Shown here: positions 1 through 8,181 of the stretch, in pieces
Numbering within the stretch: position 1 is the stretch's first letter
Layout: each line of letters starts with the position of its first letter
NCBI GenBank assembly: GCA_002692165.1
Contig: NZJL01000073.1
Coordinates: forward strand, 616 to 14,834
Direction: 5' to 3'
DNA: 14,219 nucleotides
Source of the DNA: Porticoccaceae bacterium
GTDB taxonomy: Bacteria > Pseudomonadota > Gammaproteobacteria > Pseudomonadales > Porticoccaceae
Notes under the pieces: generated by a model
What the model saw: the letters and a program-made list of their open reading frames with translations, nothing else
The model's database searches: none
Told to the model about the DNA's origin: nothing
Program-made: the position numbers and the translations under genes

Positions 1-315
1 GTTGAATCAAAAGATATGCCATCTGAAGTGCTCGCCGCAGAAGAAAAAATTTATGTTGCTCAAGCAAAAGAGAGTGGAAAACCAGATAAAATAGCAGAAA
101 AGATGGTATCGGGCAGATTACAAAAATTCCTTAAAGAGAATAGTCTTACAGATCAACCGTTTGTCAAAGATGCCGACATCACTGTTGGAGATCTCGTCAG
201 GGAGCATAACTCCGAGATCATGTGTTTTGAGCGTTTTGAGGTAGGAGAAGGCATAACAGTTGAGGAAGTTGACTTCGCGACAGAGGTCGCCGAACAGCTG
301 AGGAACAGCACCTAA
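1..315 (+). CDS. tsf: Elongation factor Ts, C-terminal part (5' end outside window)
   Basis: EF-Ts is the guanine-nucleotide exchange factor that recycles EF-Tu-GDP to EF-Tu-GTP in the cytoplasm. The reading frame is open from base 1 (V-E-S-K-D before the first Met at 16), so about 104 C-terminal residues are visible of a family that is usually 280-300 long. Recognisable EF-Ts stretches are [20 protein letters not shown], then KFLKEN and QPFVKD, and near the C-terminus the conserved RFEVGEGI, followed by an acidic segment ending in AEQL. This covers the end of the core and the C-terminal module; the N-terminal EF-Tu-contacting domain lies upstream. It is followed after only 14 nt by pyrH with no visible terminator, so read-through is likely. 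The Met at 16 is internal, not a start. Identification is firm. Confidence 0.96.
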   Translation, partial: VESKDMPSEVLAAEEKIYVAQAKESGKPDKIAEKMVSGRLQKFLKENSLTDQPFVKDADITVGDLVREHNSEIMCFERFEVGEGITVEEVDFATEVAEQLRNST

Positions 316-329
316 CTAAGGACACTATC

Positions 330-1061
330 ATGTCAGCTGATCAAAACGGTAATAAGTATAAGCGTATTTTACTAAAATTGAGCGGAGAGGAGCTTCTTGG
401 TAACAGAAATTTAGGAATTGATCCTAAAATTCTTGACAACATTGCGCTTGAAATGGGTCAATTAGTCGGGATAGGGGTGCAAATCGGTATCGTCATAGGT
501 GGTGGTAACTTGTTTAGAGGTTCCGCCTTAAGCGCTGCTGGCATGGATCGGATTACCGGGGATCATATGGGAATGCTCGCTACACTTATGAATGCTATGG
601 CTGTGAGGGATGCGTTAGAAAGAAAGAATATCTCCACACAATTGATGTCATCAGTGCCAATGGCAGGGGTTGTAGAACCCTATGACAGACGAAAGGCGAT
701 GAGACATTTAAAACAAGGTGAGATTGTTTTATTTGCAGGTGGGACTGGTAACCCACTATTTACAACCGATTCGGCAGCATGTCTTCGCGGGATAGAGATT
801 GATGCAGACATAGTTTTGAAAGCCACAAAAGTTGATGGAGTCTATACTGCGGATCCCCTGCAAGATCCTGATGCTAAGTTTTTTCGAACACTCACTTATG
901 ATCAGATAATTGAGCAAAAACTCTCCGTAATGGACCTTACCGCCATATGTTTATGTCGAGAGCATCATATGCCGGTTGGTGTCTTTAAAATGTCCAAATC
1001 TGGAGCACTTTTGAGAGTAATCATGGGGGCCGCTGAGGGAACAATAATTCGACCAGGGTAA
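330..1061 (+). CDS. pyrH: Uridylate (UMP) kinase
   Basis: PyrH phosphorylates UMP to UDP with ATP in pyrimidine nucleotide synthesis; the bacterial enzyme is a hexamer of the amino-acid-kinase fold, typically activated by GTP and inhibited by UTP. The 243-residue product matches the usual length (E. coli 241). Visible motifs are the N-terminal [10 protein letters not shown] phosphate-binding strand (about residues 11-20), GGGNLFRG (about 54-61), DHMGMLAT, the UMP-contacting [13 protein letters not shown], and [13 protein letters not shown] near the nucleotide site. The ATG at 330 is preceded by AAGGA at 318-322 with a 7-nt gap, a good Shine-Dalgarno placement. It sits between tsf and frr as in most bacteria, and unusually close (14 nt) to tsf. 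Confidence 0.97.
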   Translation: MSADQNGNKYKRILLKLSGEELLGNRNLGIDPKILDNIALEMGQLVGIGVQIGIVIGGGNLFRGSALSAAGMDRITGDHMGMLATLMNAMAVRDALERKNISTQLMSSVPMAGVVEPYDRRKAMRHLKQGEIVLFAGGTGNPLFTTDSAACLRGIEIDADIVLKATKVDGVYTADPLQDPDAKFFRTLTYDQIIEQKLSVMDLTAICLCREHHMPVGVFKMSKSGALLRVIMGAAEGTIIRPG

Positions 1062-1067
1062 ACTGTT

Positions 1068-1625
1068 ATGATTCAAGAACACACACATCAATTAGAAGAA
1101 AGGATGGAGAAATCTATAGACGCCCTCAGAAAAGCTTTTAATAGGATTAGGACGGGCCGAGCACATCCTAGCCTTCTTGATGGCATTTCGGTAGATTATT
1201 ATGGTGTAGACACGCCTATTTCGCAGATAGCGTCAATTGTGGTCGAAGACGCTCGCACACTCGCATTGACCGTTTGGGAAAACAGTCTTGTGTCAGATGT
1301 AGAAAAGTCTATTCTCAGATCTGATCTTGGGCTCAATCCAAATTCAGCAGGGGCAGTGATAAGAATTCCGCTGCCAGCATTGACTGAGGAATCCCGAAAG
1401 ACTTTTGGGCGACAGGCAAAGCAAGAGGCTGAAAAAACACGTGTCTCAGTCAGGAGTGTCAGGCGTGACGTTTTATCAAACTTGAAGTCACTTGAAAAAT
1501 CCAAAAGCATTAGTAAAGATGATGAGCGTCGTATCCAAGATGAAGTGCAAAAAATCACAGATAGGTTTATAGCTCGAGTTGACTCTCTTTTAACTGAAAA
1601 AGAAAAAGATCTCATGGATATATAA
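1068..1625 (+). CDS. frr: Ribosome recycling factor
   Basis: RRF acts with EF-G to split the post-termination ribosome so that subunits can be reused. The product is 185 residues, the same length as the E. coli protein. The N-terminal helix leads into IRTGRAHPSLLDGI and VDYYG (about residues 27-46), then the domain II segment VEDARTL (59-65), SDLGLNPNSAG (85-95) and IRIPLPALTEESR (98-110). The last helix contains VRSVRRD (128-134), including Arg-132, the conserved ribosome-contact arginine. The start lies 6 nt after the pyrH stop, and the CAGGG overlapping the pyrH end can serve as ribosome binding site, so translation is probably coupled. A long antisense frame inside this gene is a codon-bias shadow. 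Confidence 0.97.
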   Translation: MIQEHTHQLEERMEKSIDALRKAFNRIRTGRAHPSLLDGISVDYYGVDTPISQIASIVVEDARTLALTVWENSLVSDVEKSILRSDLGLNPNSAGAVIRIPLPALTEESRKTFGRQAKQEAEKTRVSVRSVRRDVLSNLKSLEKSKSISKDDERRIQDEVQKITDRFIARVDSLLTEKEKDLMDI

Positions 1626-1647
1626 CAACAAAAGTACTCGGGAAATT

Positions 1648-2406
1648 ATGATCGATATAGTTTCAAGCGACGATTATCATCCTCTTAAACATTTAGCCAT
1701 TATTATGGATGGCAATAATCGATGGGCATCATTACGTGGCTTAACTGGAATATCAGGCCACAAAGCGGGCGTTGAAAGAATTCGAGAGATTCTTTCTGCA
1801 GCAAAGTCTCATGGAATTGAGGTTGTTTCCTTATTTGCATTCAGCAGTGAAAATTGGCATAGACCCGCGAGCGAGGTCTCTGGGCTGATTAACTTGTTTA
1901 CCAATTATCTGTCAAAAGAAATAGATGGACTCAAAACTGACGGTGTTAGGTTAAAAATAATTGGTAACAAACAAAATTTTAGCAATGACCTTTGCCGATT
2001 AATAAAAAAAGCAGAAGAACAGACTGCCGATGGTCATTTTACTCTTGTGCTTTGCGTTGATTATGGTGGGCGATGGGATATTATTGAAGCCGCTCGACAA
2101 TTAGCATTCGAAGCCCAATCCGGTGAATTTCATCCTGAGACAATTTCTGAGGAAATATTTTCCGGGAAGTTACAATTAGGTGAATTGCCTGATCCAGACC
2201 TCTGCATAAGAACGGGCGGGGAGGAGAGGATCAGCAATTTTTTGCTGTGGCATTTGGCTTATACAGAGTTATATGTCAGTAATTGTTTTTGGCCTGATTT
2301 TGGTCCTGATCTACTAGAAAGGGCAATCGATGAATATTACTCGCGCAAAAGACGTTTTGGGCATCGTAATGCTGGAATAGATCATAAGGCATCGAATGAG
2401 GATTGA
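1648..2406 (+). CDS. uppS: Undecaprenyl diphosphate synthase (di-trans,poly-cis)
   Basis: UppS adds eight isopentenyl units in cis to farnesyl diphosphate, making the C55 lipid carrier for peptidoglycan and O-antigen. The 252 residues match the family (E. coli 253). The diphosphate-binding block is HLAIIMDGNNRWA (residues 15-27), with catalytic Asp-21. It is followed by GHKAGVERIREIL, then FSSENWHRP (the FSSENW segment of the allylic site), DYGGRWDI, and the C-terminal signature RTGGEERISNFLLWHLAYTE with the conserved Arg and Glu that bind Mg-IPP. The gap to frr is 22 nt. The ribosome site is weak (GGGA, 4 nt from ATG). The dxr gene two places downstream supplies the isoprenoid pathway that feeds this enzyme. 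Confidence 0.97.
   Translation: MIDIVSSDDYHPLKHLAIIMDGNNRWASLRGLTGISGHKAGVERIREILSAAKSHGIEVVSLFAFSSENWHRPASEVSGLINLFTNYLSKEIDGLKTDGVRLKIIGNKQNFSNDLCRLIKKAEEQTADGHFTLVLCVDYGGRWDIIEAARQLAFEAQSGEFHPETISEEIFSGKLQLGELPDPDLCIRTGGEERISNFLLWHLAYTELYVSNCFWPDFGPDLLERAIDEYYSRKRRFGHRNAGIDHKASNED
2398..2401 (+). promoter_or_regulatory. Ribosome binding site that decides the cdsA start
   Basis: GAGG lies at the very end of uppS. It is only 1 nt from the TTG at 2403 but 7 nt from the TTG at 2409, so it favours the second TTG as the cdsA start. Confidence 0.6.
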
Positions 2407-2408
2407 GA

Positions 2409-3236
2409 TTGCTAAAACATAGACTATGGACTGCGGCTATTATAGTAACAGTCTTTTCGACGGCCCTTCACACATTGCCAGAGCAATATTTTTTAGCGTC
2501 TTTGGTGCCGGTGGTCTTGGTCGCCGGATGGGAATGGAGTAATTTAGCTCGGATTACAAATACCCATTTACAAGTTGGCTTTCTACTATTGATCTTTTTG
2601 CTTGTATGCTTGATTGGATGTGTTTTGAACTTTTTTGGAACTGTAGATTTTTCGGCAGGGAAAATAATCCTAATTTTTGCAGTACTCTTATGGTGTCTCA
2701 ACTTGATTTTTCTTAAGCGGTATCCATCTGGCATCGCTTTTTGGTCAAATCAGTTTGTTTTCAGTCTTGTTGGTGCATTGATCATTGTGTTTACGTGGGC
2801 ATCTATTTTAGTCATCCTCGGACATGCAGAGGGACGTCTTATGCTTATGTTCAGTATTTTGATCGTTGTGGCGGCAGACGCCGGCGGCTATTTCGGCGGG
2901 AAATTATTCGGAAACCGTCAATTGTCTCCTAGCCTTAGTCCGGGAAAGACAAAGGAAGGTTTTGCCTGTGGACTAATATGTCAAATGCCAATAGCGGTTA
3001 TCTTTGGATACTTTTTTCCAAAAAGTCAATTGATAGAAACTTTTATTTTGCTGATTATTCCTGTTGCCTTGTTTTCAGTAGTCGGAGATCTTTTTGAAAG
3101 TATGATCAAGCGAATATCGGGATTCAAAGACAGCAGTAACCTTCTACCCGGACATGGAGGGGTTCTTGACCGTATAGATGGCTACATGGCTGCTCTTCCA
3201 CTTTTTGGTTTGTTACTCCTTTTACGGCCGTTATAG
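2409..3236 (+). CDS. cdsA: Phosphatidate cytidylyltransferase (CDP-diglyceride synthase)
   Basis: CdsA converts phosphatidic acid and CTP to CDP-diacylglycerol, the precursor of all bacterial phospholipids, in the inner membrane. The protein is strongly hydrophobic with roughly eight membrane segments. The C-terminal family signature is complete (about residues 242-262): S-M-I-K-R-I-S-G-F-K-D, followed by LLPGHGGVLDRID. An in-frame TGA at 2397 leaves only TTG codons as starts. I chose TTG 2409 over TTG 2403 because GAGG at 2398-2401 is correctly spaced and because the resulting N-terminus MLKHRLWTA closely resembles E. coli CdsA (MLKYRL...). The product is 275 residues (E. coli 285). With this start the gene begins 2 nt after the uppS stop; with TTG 2403 it would overlap it by four bases. 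Confidence 0.94.
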   Translation: MLKHRLWTAAIIVTVFSTALHTLPEQYFLASLVPVVLVAGWEWSNLARITNTHLQVGFLLLIFLLVCLIGCVLNFFGTVDFSAGKIILIFAVLLWCLNLIFLKRYPSGIAFWSNQFVFSLVGALIIVFTWASILVILGHAEGRLMLMFSILIVVAADAGGYFGGKLFGNRQLSPSLSPGKTKEGFACGLICQMPIAVIFGYFFPKSQLIETFILLIIPVALFSVVGDLFESMIKRISGFKDSSNLLPGHGGVLDRIDGYMAALPLFGLLLLLRPL

Positions 3237-4424
3237 ATGATGCGGCAGCTAATCACAATCCTCGGTTCTACCGGAAGTATCGGTTCTAGTTCACTAGATG
3301 TTATAAGTCAGCATCCCGAGCGTTTTGAAATCTTTGCACTAAGCGCTAATTTGCAATACCAGACGCTTGCAAATCAGTGCTTAAAATTTAATCCGTGCTA
3401 TGCCGTTGTGATGATCCCGGAAGTTGCTAATCAATTAAAACAATTACTCCAATCTAAGGGGTCTAAAACACAGGTTTTATGCGGTCCAGAGGATTTAAAC
3501 CACGTTGCGCAAGAACCGGCTGTAGATACGGTTATAGCAGGAATTGTGGGAGCTGTGGGACTTAGGGCGACGTTGGCAGCAGTGGAATCGGGGAAAAAAG
3601 TTTTGCTTGCTAACAAAGAATCATTAGTCATGGCAGGAAATCTGTTCAAACAAGCCGTTGCGCGATCGGGATGCACCTTGTTGCCGATTGACAGTGAGCA
3701 TAACGGGATTTTTCAATGTCTCCCAGATAATTTCAAAATTGGCTGCAACGAAACCGTTATTAAACTGACCCTTCCAGCATCCGGAGGTCCATTTCTTGGC
3801 TGGAAAGAAAAACAGATGCGAGATGTTACTCCGAAGGAAGCTTGTGCTCACCCTAACTGGCAAATGGGGCGAAAAATTTCAGTAGATTCTGCGACACTGA
3901 TGAATAAGGGATTAGAGGTAATTGAGGCTAGTTTACTATTTGAAATGCCAGCCGATTCGATAGAGGTCGTTATTCATCCTCAAAGCATCGTTCATGCGTT
4001 TGTGCATTTTGCTGATGGATCTACCTTGGCTCATATGGGAGTGCCAGACATGCGAGTTCCAATAGCACATGCGTTGGCTTGGCCTAGGCGTATTAAATCC
4101 GGAGTAGAAACCCTTGATTTTTCTGTTGTGTCCAATCTTGAGTTCTCGCCTCCTGACCTTGAGAATTTTCCCTGTTTGCAACTGGCCTATGATGCCCTGT
4201 TATCTGGCGGTGATGCAACCACCATTTTAAATGCAGCAAATGAGACAGCAGTTGATGCCTTTCTAAATTCTAGGATAAAATTCACCCAGATTTCTGAAAT
4301 AGTGTGCGATACTTTAACTAACTCCGTCTTTAGCCCACTTAAAACGATAGAAGAAGTGGAAGCATCCGACGCCAGAGCCCGATTAATCAGTTCTAAACTT
4401 ATCAAAGCAACGGCAAAGCAATAA
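3237..4424 (+). CDS. dxr: 1-deoxy-D-xylulose 5-phosphate reductoisomerase
   Basis: Dxr (IspC) rearranges and reduces DXP to 2-C-methyl-D-erythritol 4-phosphate with NADPH, the committed step of the MEP isoprenoid pathway and the target of fosmidomycin. The 395 residues agree with the family (E. coli 398). The Rossmann motif GSTGSIG is at residues 10-16. LLANKESLV is at 123-131. The metal ligands are Asp-152 and Glu-154 in PIDSEHNGIFQ and Glu-227 in MNKGLEVIEA. The substrate-binding segments SGGPF, HPNWQMGRKISVDSAT and HPQSIVHAFV are present. The ATG follows the cdsA TAG with no spacer and without a clear Shine-Dalgarno. A second ATG at 3240 would give a start one residue shorter and cannot be excluded. 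Confidence 0.97.
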   Translation: MMRQLITILGSTGSIGSSSLDVISQHPERFEIFALSANLQYQTLANQCLKFNPCYAVVMIPEVANQLKQLLQSKGSKTQVLCGPEDLNHVAQEPAVDTVIAGIVGAVGLRATLAAVESGKKVLLANKESLVMAGNLFKQAVARSGCTLLPIDSEHNGIFQCLPDNFKIGCNETVIKLTLPASGGPFLGWKEKQMRDVTPKEACAHPNWQMGRKISVDSATLMNKGLEVIEASLLFEMPADSIEVVIHPQSIVHAFVHFADGSTLAHMGVPDMRVPIAHALAWPRRIKSGVETLDFSVVSNLEFSPPDLENFPCLQLAYDALLSGGDATTILNAANETAVDAFLNSRIKFTQISEIVCDTLTNSVFSPLKTIEEVEASDARARLISSKLIKATAKQ

Positions 4425-5786
4425 ATGCATATTCTCGAAACGATACTTTACACGTTTTTGACCCTCGGAATAGCGATCGTTATTCACGAATATGGGCATT
4501 TTATAGTGGCAAGAAAATGTGGGGTCTTCGTGGAACGATTTTCACTTGGATTTGGTTCACCGCTCATAGGTTGGACTGACCGACATGGTACTAATTTTGT
4601 CATATCGGCTCTTCCGCTGGGTGGATATGTCAAGATGCTCGATTCTCGGAGTGGTCATGTGCCGGAAGATCTGCTAGGGAGTGAATTTGGCCGCCAAAAT
4701 GTTTGGAAGAGAATTGCGATTACCATCGCAGGACCTTTTGCTAACCTATTGCTCTCGATTTTTGCTTTTTGGGTGCTTTTCTTCAATGGCGAAACTGGGG
4801 TCAAACCCATTGTGGGAAATATTGAAGATGAGTCCCCGGCCAAGGTGGCGGGATTTGCTCCTGGGATGACGATCTTGTCTGTGAATGAGCAGTTAACACC
4901 GAACTGGAGTAACGTTTCAAAAGAACTTTTTTCGTCTATCGGAACAACTGGTAGTTTAAAATTTGTCGTCAAGTCCCCTGAGTCTGGAGATACCATAAAG
5001 CTTTCCATTCCAATTGAAAAATGGTTAAGGGATGCATCAGAACCTTATCCCATATATGAGCTCGGATTAACTCCAAAATACACCTTTAAGCAATTAAATC
5101 TTGGTTTAATTATGGAAGGAAGTGCTGCTGAAAAAGCAGGACTTCTGTCTGGCGATGTTGTCACAAAAATAAATGGCTGGAATGTCAATTCCACTCAAAT
5201 TTTTGTTGAAGAAATTGAATCAAATGCTAATCGAACAGTTGTTCTCGATATAGTTAGAGATAACGTTGACATGAGAATTGAAGTGACGCCAGAGGCAGTC
5301 TTCAGAGATGGTTTCGATTATGGTCAGATCGGAGTGCAACTGGCCCCTCAGGGCATATATCCCGAATCGATGTTGTATTCAATTGAACACACTATTTCGA
5401 GCGCTGCCATTCGCAGCCTATCTGAGACAAGCGACTATATCACTTTTATTATCAAATCCATTAAAAAGTTGCTGACTGGGGAATTATCATCCAAGAGCCT
5501 TAGTGGTCCTATCGGAATTGCAAAGGCAGCCGGGGATTCCGGCAGGGCAGGTTTGGACAATTTTATTCGTTTTACGGCAATTCTAAGTATAATGCTTGGG
5601 GTTATGAACATGCTTCCCATTCCTGTTCTTGATGGCGGGCACTTGATCTTTTATGTGATAGAAATAATTAAAGGCTCTCCAGTCTCTGAAGAAATGCAGG
5701 TGGTCGGATTAAAGTTGGGTGTGGCGATTCTTTTCGGATTCATGATGGTGGCGACATTTAATGATCTTACACGAGCTTTCATGTGA
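4425..5786 (+). CDS. rseP: Site-2 zinc metalloprotease RseP
   Basis: RseP is the inner-membrane protease that makes the second cut in the anti-sigma factor RseA, releasing sigma-E in response to outer-membrane damage, and it also clears remnant signal peptides. The length is 453 residues (E. coli 450). The zinc motif HEYGH is at residues 21-25 in the first membrane helix, followed by the FSLGFG loop. A second hydrophobic helix lies near 97-118 and two PDZ domains lie roughly at 120-205 and 220-300. Then comes a third helix carrying MLPIPVLDGGHL, whose Asp-403 is the third zinc ligand, and a last helix near 427-447. The ATG abuts the dxr TAA directly, which suggests translational coupling. The 3' neighbour bamA is the usual one. 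Confidence 0.97.
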   Translation: MHILETILYTFLTLGIAIVIHEYGHFIVARKCGVFVERFSLGFGSPLIGWTDRHGTNFVISALPLGGYVKMLDSRSGHVPEDLLGSEFGRQNVWKRIAITIAGPFANLLLSIFAFWVLFFNGETGVKPIVGNIEDESPAKVAGFAPGMTILSVNEQLTPNWSNVSKELFSSIGTTGSLKFVVKSPESGDTIKLSIPIEKWLRDASEPYPIYELGLTPKYTFKQLNLGLIMEGSAAEKAGLLSGDVVTKINGWNVNSTQIFVEEIESNANRTVVLDIVRDNVDMRIEVTPEAVFRDGFDYGQIGVQLAPQGIYPESMLYSIEHTISSAAIRSLSETSDYITFIIKSIKKLLTGELSSKSLSGPIGIAKAAGDSGRAGLDNFIRFTAILSIMLGVMNMLPIPVLDGGHLIFYVIEIIKGSPVSEEMQVVGLKLGVAILFGFMMVATFNDLTRAFM

Positions 5787-5811
5787 GCATTATAAATACT
5801 TGGGTCAAAAA

Positions 5812-8160
5812 ATGATGAGCTTGTTTATTCGTTTAAGTCTTCTAATTTTGGCACTTCCTTTGATCTCTTTAAAGTCGATGGCTATTGATGATTTCAAAAT
5901 TCGTGACATTCGAATTGAAGGTTTGCAGAGGGTATCAGCTGGAACGGTCTTTGCCGCATTACCTTTAAGGGTGGGGGGTAATGTCAGCGACAAAGATGCG
6001 CGAAATGCGACCCGAGCCTTATTTAGGACAGGTTATTTCTCCAATATTATACTAGCTGCAGATGGCGACGTTTTGGTGGTGGGCCTAGAAGAGAGGCCTG
6101 CTGTTACGGCGATCAATTTAGAGGGTAACAAAGCCATTGAAACCGAACAGTTGCTTTCGGCTCTCAGGGATAATGGTCTAGCAGAGGGTCAAATCTTTCG
6201 ACGGGTCATATTAGAGGGAATGTCTCAAGAACTCCAGCGGCAATACGTCTCCCAAGGACGATATGGAGCTATCGTTAAAACCGAAATCGAAAAGTTACCG
6301 AGAAATCGAGTAGCAGTAAACATCGATATCGACGAGGGGGATGTGGCTAAAATTCGCCATATCAACATCGTAGGGAATAAGGCCTTCTCGGAAGAAGAAT
6401 TGCTCGATCAATTTGAACAACAAAAGACCGGTTGGTTGTCATGGTTTCAGAGTGACGATAAATATGCTCGAGAAAAGTTATCTGGCGACCTCGAAACCAT
6501 CGAATCGTGGTATTTAGACAGAGGTTACTTGACATTTACGATTGATAGCACGCAAGTCTCTATAAGTCCTGAAAAAGATTCCGTTTATATCACCATAAAT
6601 ATCTCAGAAGGAGATACCTATACTGTTGAACAAGTGGATTTTGCTGGCGAATTGAAGTTAGATGAGGAACACGTTAGCTCATTGGTGGTTCTGCGTGAAG
6701 GTATGACTTTCTCTCAGGCACTTATGACTGCGTCAAGCGAGTATATCACCAAGAGATTGGCGAACGAGGGTTATACCTTTGCGGAAGTGGAGGGCTATCC
6801 TGATATAAATGAAGAAGAAAAAACTGCCAATATTACTTATTTGGTAAGGCCAGGCATGCGTGCCTACGTTAGACGAATTGACTTCCGCGGAAATACTAAG
6901 ACAGCAAATACCGTTCTTAGGCGGGAGATGCGACAAATGGAGGGAGGGTCCGCAAATAACGCTCTCATAGAGCTTTCAAAGATCAGGCTAGAGCGATTGG
7001 GGTTCTTTAAAGAAGTAAATGTGGAAAATATCCCTGTTGCGGGAACCAACGATCAAATAGATGTAATATATGCGGTAGAAGAACAGCCATCCGGTTCTGT
7101 GGGAGCAAGTTTAGGGTTCGCACAAGGAACAGGGCTCATTTTGGGTGCAAACCTTCAAGAAAATAATTTTCTCGGGACTGGAAAACAGATCGGCGTCGGG
7201 GTTAACAGAAGCCGATACCAAACTGCCATAAATTTCAGCTACACAGAGCCATACTTTACTGTTGATGGCGTTAGTGTCGGATATTCGCTTTTTGGAAGGA
7301 AGACTGATTATGACGAAATTAATGTAGCCAGTTTCTCTACCAATAGTTATGGAGCTGCCGTAAATTGGGGATATCCAGTGTCGGAGATTGAACGCATTGG
7401 TTTTGGATTTGGTTACGAAAACTTAAGCCTAAAAACTGGTAGTTATGCCTCGGCTGAGATTGCAGAGTTTGAGGCGCAAAACGGAACCGACTTTGACACG
7501 GTAAATTTCAATATCAACTGGATAAGATCGACCCTCAATCGTGGCATGTTTGCGACGCGAGGGACCTCTCAACGATTAGGTTTGGATATTTCAATTCCTG
7601 GTTCAGGGCTAGAATATTATAAACTATATTATACAGCTCAGTATTTTAGAGGGCTGACTCGCTCATTGACACTTAAACTGCGCACAGATCTCGGTTATGG
7701 CGATGCATATGGAGGCACTAGCCAGTTGCCATTTTTTAAAAACTTTTATGGTGGTGGATTCGGGTCTGTTCGCGGATTTAAAAGAAATACCTTGGGACCT
7801 CAAGACACGCCGCCGCCGCCAGGGACAGTCTTTTATTATGATGATCCAGACCCCATTGGAGGAAATATTCAGGTTGTGTTCGGAGCCGAAATTATTTTTC
7901 CACTTCCCTTTATAAAGGATCAAAGATCAGTGCAACCAGCTCTTTTTGTCGATGCAGGTAATATTTTTAATTCCAACTGCGGCTCAACTCAAGCTAACTG
8001 TTTCAAACCGGAGTTAGGTGAATTAAGATATTCAGTGGGATTAGGAGCAACTTGGCTAAGCGGCTTCGGTCCAATAACCTTCAGTATCGCGAAGCCGTTT
8101 AATAAGAGCGAGTATGATGAGACTGAGATATTTCAATTTAGTCTTGGCAACCAGTTTTAA
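5812..8160 (+). CDS. bamA: Outer membrane protein assembly factor BamA
   Basis: BamA is the central Omp85 barrel of the BAM complex, which folds beta-barrel proteins into the outer membrane. I start it at ATG 5812, because this places a signal peptide at the N-terminus (hydrophobic residues 4-20, likely cleavage after SMA at residue 24) and leaves 25 nt after rseP. An upstream ATG at 5761 would add 17 hydrophilic residues before the signal and overlap rseP. ATG 5815 is an equally possible start. The product is 782 residues (E. coli 810). Five POTRA domains occupy roughly residues 25-415, followed by a 16-strand barrel. Diagnostic features are FGSVRGF, with VRGF of loop 6 at 653-656 (Arg-654 matching E. 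coli Arg-661), and the C-terminal aromatic signature FSLGNQF. Tandem stops TAATAA end the gene. Confidence 0.97.
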   Translation: MMSLFIRLSLLILALPLISLKSMAIDDFKIRDIRIEGLQRVSAGTVFAALPLRVGGNVSDKDARNATRALFRTGYFSNIILAADGDVLVVGLEERPAVTAINLEGNKAIETEQLLSALRDNGLAEGQIFRRVILEGMSQELQRQYVSQGRYGAIVKTEIEKLPRNRVAVNIDIDEGDVAKIRHINIVGNKAFSEEELLDQFEQQKTGWLSWFQSDDKYAREKLSGDLETIESWYLDRGYLTFTIDSTQVSISPEKDSVYITINISEGDTYTVEQVDFAGELKLDEEHVSSLVVLREGMTFSQALMTASSEYITKRLANEGYTFAEVEGYPDINEEEKTANITYLVRPGMRAYVRRIDFRGNTKTANTVLRREMRQMEGGSANNALIELSKIRLERLGFFKEVNVENIPVAGTNDQIDVIYAVEEQPSGSVGASLGFAQGTGLILGANLQENNFLGTGKQIGVGVNRSRYQTAINFSYTEPYFTVDGVSVGYSLFGRKTDYDEINVASFSTNSYGAAVNWGYPVSEIERIGFGFGYENLSLKTGSYASAEIAEFEAQNGTDFDTVNFNINWIRSTLNRGMFATRGTSQRLGLDISIPGSGLEYYKLYYTAQYFRGLTRSLTLKLRTDLGYGDAYGGTSQLPFFKNFYGGGFGSVRGFKRNTLGPQDTPPPPGTVFYYDDPDPIGGNIQVVFGAEIIFPLPFIKDQRSVQPALFVDAGNIFNSNCGSTQANCFKPELGELRYSVGLGATWLSGFGPITFSIAKPFNKSEYDETEIFQFSLGNQF

Positions 8161-8169
8161 TAAATCGTT

Positions 8170-8174
8170 AGGAG
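8170..8174 (+). promoter_or_regulatory. Strong Shine-Dalgarno fixing a GTG start for skp
   Basis: AGGAG sits 7 nt before the GTG at 8182. It is the best ribosome binding site in the window and supports the non-ATG start, in keeping with high expression expected of a periplasmic chaperone. Confidence 0.8.
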
Positions 8175-8181
8175 AAAAATT

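Noticed and set aside
1199..1615. 138-codon open frame on the minus strand inside frr
   Set aside because: It lies wholly antisense to a convincingly conserved gene, has serine-rich, low-information content and matches no family I know; it is a shadow of frr codon use.
4920..4955. GAACTT-containing stretch inside rseP as a sigma-E promoter for bamA
   Set aside because: The -35-like GAACTT has no acceptable -10 at the right spacing and lies about 850 nt before bamA.
5761..5811. Longer BamA start at ATG 5761
   Set aside because: It would place 17 polar residues ahead of the signal peptide and overlap the rseP 3' end by 26 nt; ATG 5812 gives a normal signal sequence.
7697..7915. Plus-strand 72-codon frame inside bamA
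   Set aside because: Overlaps the conserved VRGF region of BamA in another frame and shows no domain features.
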